Of a stretch of 5,172 nt of DNA, positions 1 to 5,172 are shown piece after piece. Within the stretch, counting starts at the first letter, position 1; every line of letters begins with the position of its first letter. The notes beneath the pieces are model-generated. The model worked only from the letters and a program-made list of their open reading frames with translations. It ran no database searches and was not told the DNA's origin. Source of the stretch: JAFDVL01 sp043736395. GTDB taxonomy: Bacteria; Acidobacteriota; Blastocatellia; RBC074. Position numbers and translations under genes: made by a program. The stretch covers positions 1 to 5,172 of the forward strand of contig JAYTCQ010000097.1 of NCBI GenBank assembly GCA_043736395.1. The letters are read 5' to 3'.

Positions 1-3000
1 GTGAGCCGTGAGCAAGTTCTTTTCTCCGATAACATTGAACGCGGTAATCAGGGATGGGGTGGGAAATGGGCGATTACGAATTCAGCCAATTCATCGCATT
101 CGTGGACGGATAGCCCATCAGGAAATTACGCCGACAAATCGGAAGCTTCGTTAATTTCTCCATCGTTTGATCTGATGAAATACAGCGACGTTTATTTGTT
201 GATTTCGCATCGCTTCGAATTCGAGAATCGCTACGATTATGGCTATGTTGAATATTCAGTGGATGATGGGATGAACTGGATTTATGCCACTTCGTTCACA
301 GGTTCGCAAACAAATTTCACGCAAGCGACAATCAATGTTCACGGGCTTTCAAATCAGGCAAATGCGCGATTTCGCTTTCGGGTTTTGAGCGATGAAGCGC
401 TCAACGCTGACGGCTGGTACGTGGATGATATTCAGCTCATCGGGCGCAGTGCTGATCCAACTGTAATATCACCCGGCAGCGTTGATGCGCCTGTCATTAC
501 CAGTGTTTCGCCTGCTTTTGGAGCTTCATCCGGAGGCGCGGTTATTACGATTTCAGGCAGTGGCTTCACTTCTGATACGAAGCTAAGTTTTGGAAATGTT
601 GCAGCGAGCGCGCTGAAAATTATTAGTAATGCAACGATCACGGCGACAGCTCCGCCGCATTCCGTGGGAGCGGTTCCACTGATCATTTCTAATCGTAACG
701 GCGGTTCATCACTTAATAATGGCTTCACTTATTGGGACGGAAATAGCGCGAATGGGCAAATGAAATTTTACCAAATTTTTCCTGCTTCCGGCTCTTTGAC
801 TGGTGGTGTAGGCGTCAGTGTTTTCGGTGAAAATTTTACTCCCGATGTGAAATTAACGTTGGATGCGAAACCGGTTGAGACTGAATTTATTAACGCCAAT
901 GAGCTTCGATTTATTACACCTGCTTCAGATAAATCCGGTCGCGTGAATTTAGTCATTAACGGCAAATCTTCTCAATTGGCTGTATTCAATGCCTTCAATT
1001 ACATTGCTTCAACTCCGCCGACAGTCAAAATTCTGAGTCAGTTCGAAGTGATAAATTCAGGAGCATCCCTTGGGATTTCATGGCAATCCGCAGATGACAC
1101 TTTTGTGTCGAAGCAGCGGCTTGAATTGCTCTATTCAAATGGCACCGTAGCGCAGGTTATCGCGTATGAAATCGGAGGCGAAACGCAATCGTTTGTCTGG
1201 AAAGTTCCCTTGAATTTTTCAGCAGTAAATGTCCGCCTGCGACTTTCGACGACAGATAGTGAGGGAAATTCTTCGAGCGCTGAGTCTGCGAATTTTGAAG
1301 TCAGACAACGCTGGAAGACTGAACCGAAAATTCCTGTGATGAACTGGCAATTCCCAATGGTGAGCGACGGAAAAAATCTTTTTGCAATGGGAGGCATAGC
1401 ACAGGGAAGCACTGTCAATACTGCGTTTCGCTATGATTCTGCAAGTGGGAGTTGGCTTTCATTGGCTGCGATGCCATTGGCAGTCAGCGGCACGGAAGCT
1501 GCTTTTCTCAACGGGAAAATTTATGTACCGGGAGGCGTTCTGGAATCGGGTTTAGTCATCACAAATTTGCAGCTTTTCGACATTGCTTCAAATAGCTGGT
1601 CGCAAAAATTAGAAGCCCCAACTGCAGCGCAATGGTTCGCTTTGGCGACGGATGCCGAGAACGGAATGATCTACCGAATTGGTGGTTCGCGACGAGGTCT
1701 TACGGCTCCAATTTCTGATCTTTTGATCTACGACACGAAAGCAAATTCGTGGGAGCAGTTGCCCGAAATGCCGGAGCCGCGCTACGGTCACGAAGCTGTT
1801 TTTATCAATGGGAAAATTCTGATTGCAGGTGGCGCAAATCGCAGCGGTGGATTGACGCGATGCTGGCAATACGACGTAAAGACGGGGCTTTGGTCGCAAA
1901 TTGCAGCAATGAACCGGACGCGAAGATTTGCAGCAAGTGGCCTTGGCTCTGATATTTCAGGTCGTCCGTTCTGGTTCGTTTTTGGGGGCGATGATCCGAA
2001 CTCTTCACTGCCTTTGGCGGACGGCGAAGCATACGACATTGAAAATAATCGTTGGATTCAATTGGATGAATCGTTCAATTTTTCAGCCGGAAAAACTTCG
2101 ATGGTGACATCAATAATTAATTCAAAATTATATGTCGCAGGCGGCGCAATTCTCCCTGCGAATTCACAGTCATACGTAGTCAGCGACGCGGTAGAAAGCA
2201 TTGACATCAAAGCTGTCACAATCAGAAATACCGATGCGCCACCGTCGCTTTCAGTCCCATCAACATTGATTGGATTTGTCGGGAGGGAAATTATCGCCAA
2301 CGTCTCAGCGAATAATTTTGGAGCTTTAGCCGCGATGACGTTAACTGCTTCTGAATTGCCCGAACGCGCAGAATTTATAACGACACCGATCAGCAATAGT
2401 AAAGTGAACGGAAGTCTGAAATGGACGCCAAATCCGACAGACGTCGGGAAGCAATTCACGGTAAATTTCTCGGTCACGAATGGTCAATTTACGGACACAA
2501 AAGCGGTCAATATTCGCGTTGTGAATGCCGCTTCCATCGCCGTTGTGAATGCCGCAAATTATTACGGCGGAGCATTGGCCAGTGACGCCATCGCCAGTGT
2601 TTTCGGGGCTAAGCTCAGTTCGCGGATTGAATCCGCGCAGGCATTGCCGTTGCCGCTTGAGATGGCTGGCACGTCAATCACTGTCAATGGAATCGCCGCG
2701 CAACTGCTGTATGTTTCCAGCGATCAACTCAATTTTGTGATGCCCAAAAATCTGGCGGCGGGAACGGCGACAATTATCGTCAAAAATATTTACGGTGAAT
2801 ATTCGATGGGGACAGTGACGATTGCGGCAAGCACTCCGGGGATTTTTACGCGGGATTCTTCCGGTCGCGGCGAAGCGTCTGCCGTTGCTTCAGCGGATGG
2901 CATCAATTATCAATCTGCTCCATATAGCTTAACGGTCAACGGACGGCCAAATTATTTATCGTTATTCGGGACAGGGTTTCGCGGCATACTTTCTGCGAAC

Positions 3001-3231
3001 CCTGAAGATGAAAATGGCGTCGCGGAATCGGTGACAGCCTTTATTGCCGGGATTCCTGCGCGTGTACTCTACGCCGGAGCACAAGGATTTTTCGTGGGTG
3101 TAGATCAAATCAATCTTGAAATTCCGCAATCATTATCCAACCGCATGAGTTCCGGTGTGACTCAATTTGAAGTCGTGATTGCCGTGAATGGAATCGAAGC
3201 GAATCACGTGATGGTGAGCATCAGTAAGTAG
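1..3231 (+). CDS. Modular secreted/surface protein with MAM-like, IPT/TIG, kelch and TIGR03437 domains, probably N-terminally incomplete
   Basis: Seen: an open frame of 1076 codons made of extracellular modules. Residues ~6-148 form a jelly-roll (MAM/immune-inhibitor-A-like) module ending in GWYVDDIQLIG. Residues ~164-244 and ~256-334 are two IPT/TIG modules (PVITSVSPAFG, then GSGFT; IFPASGSLTGG, then GENFT). Residues ~339-434 look Ig/FN3-like. Residues ~438-736 are kelch repeats with GG pairs at 464, 511, 561, 610, 662 and 714. Residues ~745-840 resemble putative-Ig/cadherin-like modules (GSLKWTPNPTDVG). Residues ~843-1075 match TIGR03437 (VNAANYYGG, STPGIFT, LFGTGFRG). Known: the first module often follows the catalytic domain of secreted S8 or metallo-peptidases. 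Inferred: an exported adhesin or peptidase tail; no catalytic motif is visible. There is no signal peptide, and the GTG at base 1 lies on the window edge, so the true start is probably upstream. I see only one cysteine (C621). No sortase signal or C-terminal transmembrane anchor is present. Confidence 0.88.
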   Translation: MSREQVLFSDNIERGNQGWGGKWAITNSANSSHSWTDSPSGNYADKSEASLISPSFDLMKYSDVYLLISHRFEFENRYDYGYVEYSVDDGMNWIYATSFTGSQTNFTQATINVHGLSNQANARFRFRVLSDEALNADGWYVDDIQLIGRSADPTVISPGSVDAPVITSVSPAFGASSGGAVITISGSGFTSDTKLSFGNVAASALKIISNATITATAPPHSVGAVPLIISNRNGGSSLNNGFTYWDGNSANGQMKFYQIFPASGSLTGGVGVSVFGENFTPDVKLTLDAKPVETEFINANELRFITPASDKSGRVNLVINGKSSQLAVFNAFNYIASTPPTVKILSQFEVINSGASLGISWQSADDTFVSKQRLELLYSNGTVAQVIAYEIGGETQSFVWKVPLNFSAVNVRLRLSTTDSEGNSSSAESANFEVRQRWKTEPKIPVMNWQFPMVSDGKNLFAMGGIAQGSTVNTAFRYDSASGSWLSLAAMPLAVSGTEAAFLNGKIYVPGGVLESGLVITNLQLFDIASNSWSQKLEAPTAAQWFALATDAENGMIYRIGGSRRGLTAPISDLLIYDTKANSWEQLPEMPEPRYGHEAVFINGKILIAGGANRSGGLTRCWQYDVKTGLWSQIAAMNRTRRFAASGLGSDISGRPFWFVFGGDDPNSSLPLADGEAYDIENNRWIQLDESFNFSAGKTSMVTSIINSKLYVAGGAILPANSQSYVVSDAVESIDIKAVTIRNTDAPPSLSVPSTLIGFVGREIIANVSANNFGALAAMTLTASELPERAEFITTPISNSKVNGSLKWTPNPTDVGKQFTVNFSVTNGQFTDTKAVNIRVVNAASIAVVNAANYYGGALASDAIASVFGAKLSSRIESAQALPLPLEMAGTSITVNGIAAQLLYVSSDQLNFVMPKNLAAGTATIIVKNIYGEYSMGTVTIAASTPGIFTRDSSGRGEASAVASADGINYQSAPYSLTVNGRPNYLSLFGTGFRGILSANPEDENGVAESVTAFIAGIPARVLYAGAQGFFVGVDQINLEIPQSLSNRMSSGVTQFEVVIAVNGIEANHVMVSISK
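2518..2555 (+). repeat. In-frame 14-bp direct repeat (24-bp period) at a domain boundary
   Basis: The 14-mer GTTGTGAATGCCGC occurs at 2518-2531 and again at 2542-2555, exactly 24 bases (8 codons) apart. It makes the protein read VVNAAS-IAVVNAAN at residues ~840-853. This is the linker between the Ig-like module and the TIGR03437 domain, whose usual opening is a V-N-A-A-N/S motif. It looks like a small in-frame duplication of the start of the domain. Confidence 0.75.
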
Positions 3232-3259
3232 CGTAACCAACCATGGCTGGTTACGCTAC
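3228..3259 (+). terminator. Perfect 12-bp hairpin overlapping the stop codon; terminator-like or dispersed palindrome
   Basis: The left arm GTAGCGTAACCA (3228-3239) pairs perfectly with TGGTTACGCTAC (3248-3259) around the 8-base loop ACCATGGC. The TAG stop codon of the upstream gene (3229-3231) lies inside the left arm. The sequence after the stem (GACGCCCTTTCCCC) has only a short T-run, so this is not a textbook intrinsic terminator. Its position at a gene end supports a role in transcription termination or in protecting the 3' end of the mRNA. The near-symmetry, including the central CCATGG, also fits a REP-type dispersed palindrome; copy number in the genome would decide. Confidence 0.5.
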
Positions 3260-3296
3260 GACGCCCTTTCCCCTAGCCTCAAAACTCCGCTCACCC

Positions 3297-3302
3297 TATA
3301 AT
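3297..3302 (+). promoter_or_regulatory. Candidate -10 box for mpl (consensus TATAAT)
   Basis: A perfect TATAAT lies downstream of the hairpin and 80 bases before the mpl start codon. With a 17-base spacer the -35 position holds TAGCCT (3274-3279), only 3 of 6 matches to TTGACA, so the promoter would rely on its -10 or an activator. It would give a 5' leader of about 70 bases. Recognition by a sigma-70-type factor is assumed, since promoters of this phylum are poorly characterised. Confidence 0.4.
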
Positions 3303-3345
3303 CTTTTCTTACATTACGCCCTTACTTCGTTAAGGCTGCTACATA

Positions 3346-3351
3346 TATATT
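3346..3351 (+). promoter_or_regulatory. Alternative weak -10 box (TATATT) close to mpl
   Basis: TATATT lies in an alternating AT tract (3343-3352), 31 bases before the mpl start. It has no convincing -35 partner: TTACTT at 3322-3327 with an 18-base spacer is poor. It would give a leader of only about 25 bases. An AT tract of this kind can also simply help melting or reflect base composition. Confidence 0.18.
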
Positions 3352-3382
3352 TTCTGAAAGGTGTTGGAATTTTCCTCAAGCA

Positions 3383-4822
3383 ATGAATCAACGTCATTAT
3401 CATTTGATCGGAGTGTGTGGCACGGCGATGGCTTCGCTGGCCGGGATGCTGAAAGCCCAGGGGCACCGCGTCACAGGTTCAGACAAAGCGTTTTATCCGC
3501 CGATGTCGGATGAATTAATCAGGCTCGGCATCGAAACTTTTGAAGGTTTTAATGCAAGGAATTTAGAACCTGCGCCGGATGTCGTTGTCGTTGGGAATGC
3601 GACTTCGCGCGGCAATGTTGAGATTGAAGCGGTGCTGAATCGCAAACTGAATTACGCTTCAATGGCGGAGGTGGTGCGCGAAAATTTTATTCGTGGCAGG
3701 CATTCCGTTGTTGTAGCGGGAACGCACGGCAAGACGACTACGACTTCGATTTTGGCGTGGGTAATGGAAGTCGGAAAACTTGATCCGTCATTTTTAATCG
3801 GCGGTGTCGCTGAAAATTTCGGCTCCAGTTTTAAGGTCACGAATTCAGAATATTTTGCGATTGAAGGCGATGAATACGATACGGCTTTTTGGGATAAACG
3901 TCCAAAATTCCTCAGTTATTTGCCGGAAACTGTGATTCTGAACAACATCGAATTCGATCACGCCGACATTTATGAAAACCTCGAAGCCGTCAAAAAACAA
4001 TTTCGCTTGCTGGTGAATTTGATCCCGAACGGTGGACGATTAATTGCCGGATGGGATTCGCCCGTAGTCCGTGAAATCGTGTCAAACCCAATTTCTCCGC
4101 AAGGCGTGTGGTGTCCGGTGGAAAGCTTTGGGATTGACGACGGTGAAGCGAAATGGAGCGCGCGAAATATCGAATTCACACCCGAAGAAACAATTTTTGA
4201 TGTGACCTGCGAAGACAAAGAGTTAATGAAAATCCGTACGCCACTCGCCGGAAAATACAACATCAGAAATTGTCTGGCAGTGATTGCAACGGCTGAAATT
4301 TTAGGCATTGATCGCAAGTTGACGGCGGAGGCTCTGGCGACATTCAAAAGCGTCAAGCGACGAATGCAGGTACGCGGCGTCGTCAATGGAATCACGGTCA
4401 TTGACGACTTCGCGCATCACCCGACCGCGATCAGAGAAACACTGGAAGGCGTGCGGCAGAAATACCCAAAGAACCGCATCGTAGCCGTCTTCGAACCGCG
4501 CTCATGGACGACGCGCAAAAAGATTTTTCAGGACGAATATCCAAAGTCATTTGCGCCTGCCGATTATGTAATTCTGACACCAATTTTCGAAGCGCATCGC
4601 TTAGCCGCCGCCGATCAATTATCTGTGCCGCAAGTGATTGAAGATTTAAAAGCGAAGGGAAAAACCGCGTACGAAATCGGCGGCGAAGATTCCAATGTCA
4701 GCGCCGATGCGATTGTGAAGCATCTCGCACCAGAATTGCGCAGCGGCGATGTCGTGATGATTATGTCGAATGGTGGATTTGGTGGGATTCATCAGAAGTT
4801 ATTGAGTTCGTTGTTTAGATAA
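3383..4822 (+). CDS. mpl: UDP-N-acetylmuramate:L-alanyl-gamma-D-glutamyl-meso-diaminopimelate ligase
   Basis: Mpl is a cytoplasmic ATP-dependent Mur ligase that joins the recycled tripeptide L-Ala-gamma-D-Glu-meso-DAP to UDP-MurNAc, returning murein peptides to peptidoglycan synthesis. Seen: an N-terminal nucleotide-binding fold (HLIGVCGTAMASLAGML, residues 7-23), TGSD (31-34) and YPPMS (38-42). The ATP P-loop is AGTHGKTTT (112-120), followed by EGDEYDTAFWDKR (161-173) and ILNNIEFDHADIY (185-197). The ligase-core motif is LAGKYNIRN (288-296), and DDFAHHPTAI (341-350), EPRSWTTRK (371-379) and the C-terminal SNGGFGGIHQKLL (462-474) follow. The AHHPTAI, EPRS and GGFGGIHQKLL forms mark Mpl rather than the paralogue MurC. 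At 479 residues it is slightly longer than E. coli Mpl (about 457) and looks complete. The ATG at 3383 is the only sensible start, with no in-frame start just upstream. No Shine-Dalgarno is well placed: GAAAGG (3356-3361) lies 21 bases away. No other recycling gene is in the window. Confidence 0.96.
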   Translation: MNQRHYHLIGVCGTAMASLAGMLKAQGHRVTGSDKAFYPPMSDELIRLGIETFEGFNARNLEPAPDVVVVGNATSRGNVEIEAVLNRKLNYASMAEVVRENFIRGRHSVVVAGTHGKTTTTSILAWVMEVGKLDPSFLIGGVAENFGSSFKVTNSEYFAIEGDEYDTAFWDKRPKFLSYLPETVILNNIEFDHADIYENLEAVKKQFRLLVNLIPNGGRLIAGWDSPVVREIVSNPISPQGVWCPVESFGIDDGEAKWSARNIEFTPEETIFDVTCEDKELMKIRTPLAGKYNIRNCLAVIATAEILGIDRKLTAEALATFKSVKRRMQVRGVVNGITVIDDFAHHPTAIRETLEGVRQKYPKNRIVAVFEPRSWTTRKKIFQDEYPKSFAPADYVILTPIFEAHRLAAADQLSVPQVIEDLKAKGKTAYEIGGEDSNVSADAIVKHLAPELRSGDVVMIMSNGGFGGIHQKLLSSLFR

Positions 4823-5079
4823 ATAAGTATTCCCTTTTTTTCAAAATGATTTTTGTGGCGGATGCCCGAAAGCGATCAACTAATGGTTAAAATTTTCCAA
4901 AAAAATGATAATAGGAAGTGATGATATTCGAACTCATTTCCCTGGTACATTCATTTTGTTTTTTTAGTTAATTTTAGGCTTGTACTTCTTCTTTTTTCTA
5001 TTTATCCTCAGCACTCAGTCATAAGTAAATCTAATTCGTCCCGTAAGTTTGCTGAAATTGAGCTAAAGGTAGAACCATT
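4823..5079. other. AT-rich region after mpl with no recognisable gene
   Basis: Composition becomes visibly richer in A and T after the mpl stop, with T-runs at 4835-4841 and 4959-4965. The only ATG frames I traced here are 12-14 codons long (for example from 4845 and 4883), with no ribosome binding site. One modest hairpin is present: GGAAGTGA (4914-4921) can pair with TCATTTCC (4934-4941), including one G-T pair, around a 12-base loop. The second T-run starts 17 bases past the stem, too far for a standard intrinsic terminator. I see no convincing promoter, tRNA or riboswitch. Confidence 0.6.
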
Positions 5080-5150
5080 AGTGTCCGGTTATAAGTCCAA
5101 TAAGTTCAACTGCTTAGAAAGTGAAGGTATCGGAATCTGTAACGGACACT
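5080..5150. repeat. 71-bp segment bounded by imperfect terminal inverted repeats, resembling transposon ends
   Basis: The left end begins AGTGTCCGGTTATAAGTCC (5080-5098). The reverse complement of the right end begins AGTGTCCGTTACAGATTCC (from 5150 inward). They agree at the first 8 bases and at 13 of 19 positions ungapped; allowing a one-base bulge, AGTGTCCG-TTA matches over 11. No target-site duplication is visible in the flanks (ACCATT and CCTGAA). It could be a tiny MITE-like remnant, the outer end of an insertion sequence with an internal copy of its end, or an operator/hairpin. The inverted repeat is directly visible; the mobile-element reading is inference. Confidence 0.45.
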
Positions 5151-5172
5151 CCTGAAGTAGTTGATTTAATGA
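5121..5172 (+). CDS. Possible start of an unidentified gene running off the right edge
   Basis: From GTG at 5121 the frame stays open to the window end and reads VKVSESVTDTPEVVDLM; the codon before the GTG is AAA and the one before that is the stop TAG. Most codons begin with a purine, about half with G, which is typical of coding sequence. However, only 17 codons are visible, there is no clear ribosome binding site, and the minus strand is also open over the same bases, so chance is quite possible. If the inverted repeat starting at 5080 is the end of an insertion sequence, a transposase gene could begin about 40 bases inside it, as here. I do not recognise the peptide. An ATG at 5169 in the same frame is an alternative start. 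Confidence 0.2.
   Translation, partial: MKVSESVTDTPEVVDLM

Noticed and set aside
2058..2477. 139-codon minus-strand open frame inside the surface-protein gene
   Set aside because: It lies wholly antisense to a domain-supported reading frame (end of the kelch region and Ig-like module) and shows no recognisable domain.
3319..3337. Hairpin GCCCTTA-CTTCG-TTAAGGC in the mpl leader as an attenuator or riboswitch
   Set aside because: The stem is short, needs a bulge, and is not part of any larger recognisable fold.
3970..4401. 143-codon minus-strand open frame inside mpl
   Set aside because: It is antisense to the conserved ligase core, and its sequence is only the shadow of the mpl codons.
4914..4941. 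Stem GGAAGTGA/TCATTTCC as the mpl terminator
   Set aside because: The stem is AT-rich with a G-T pair and a 12-base loop, and the T-run begins 17 bases later, so it lacks intrinsic-terminator geometry.
4980..5008. TTGTAC and TATCCT as a promoter reading to the right
   Set aside because: Both boxes are weak (3 of 6 and 4 of 6), sit in T-rich DNA, and no supported gene follows at a suitable distance.
4925..5155. Plus-strand frame with 77 codons and no stop, with a hydrophobic stretch followed by a polar part
   Set aside because: There is no ATG or TTG start and no ribosome binding site. The hydrophobic part comes from T-rich DNA, which lacks stops on the plus strand, so the openness reflects composition.
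5089..5172. Minus-strand frame open from the window edge to a TAA at 5091-5089, reading ...LQIPIPSLSKQLNLLDL, as a transposase C-terminus
   Set aside because: It is only 27 codons, resembles no family I know, and another minus frame and a plus frame are also open here. It cannot be told from chance, though it would become relevant if an IS is confirmed.

Overview
The window suggests a bacterium of the phylum Acidobacteriota. The main clue is the last ~230 residues of the first gene, which match the C-terminal domain TIGR03437, a domain described from Candidatus Solibacter and very common in large secreted proteins of this phylum. The moderate base composition would fit Blastocatellia better than the GC-rich Solibacteres, but that placement is inference. 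The second gene belongs to peptidoglycan recycling with meso-diaminopimelate, which fits a Gram-negative, diderm cell wall.

Layout: (1) bases 1-3231, + strand, a large modular extracellular protein. It is probably cut at its N-terminus by the window edge. In order it has a jelly-roll (MAM-like) module, two IPT/TIG modules, an Ig-like module, a six-bladed kelch propeller, a putative-Ig/cadherin-like module and the TIGR03437 domain. (2) Bases 3228-3382, an intergenic region opening with a perfect 12-bp hairpin that overlaps the stop codon, followed by a TATAAT -10 box and a second, weaker one. (3) Bases 3383-4822, + strand, mpl, a complete UDP-N-acetylmuramate:L-alanyl-gamma-D-glutamyl-meso-diaminopimelate ligase. 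(4) Bases 4823-5172, an AT-rich stretch with no convincing complete gene. Near its end is an inverted repeat (5080-5150) that looks like transposon termini, and a coding-like frame runs off the right edge.

The two genes share a strand, but the hairpin and the promoter-like sequence separate them, so they are probably independent transcription units with unrelated roles (surface/secreted function versus cytoplasmic murein recycling). A gene cut at the left edge and a possible mobile-element end at the right edge would fit a short contig broken at a repeat. I found no CRISPR array, tRNA, rRNA or defence system. Nothing here amounts to a clearly new system; the most worthwhile leads are the modular surface protein, the stop-codon hairpin and the terminal inverted repeat.
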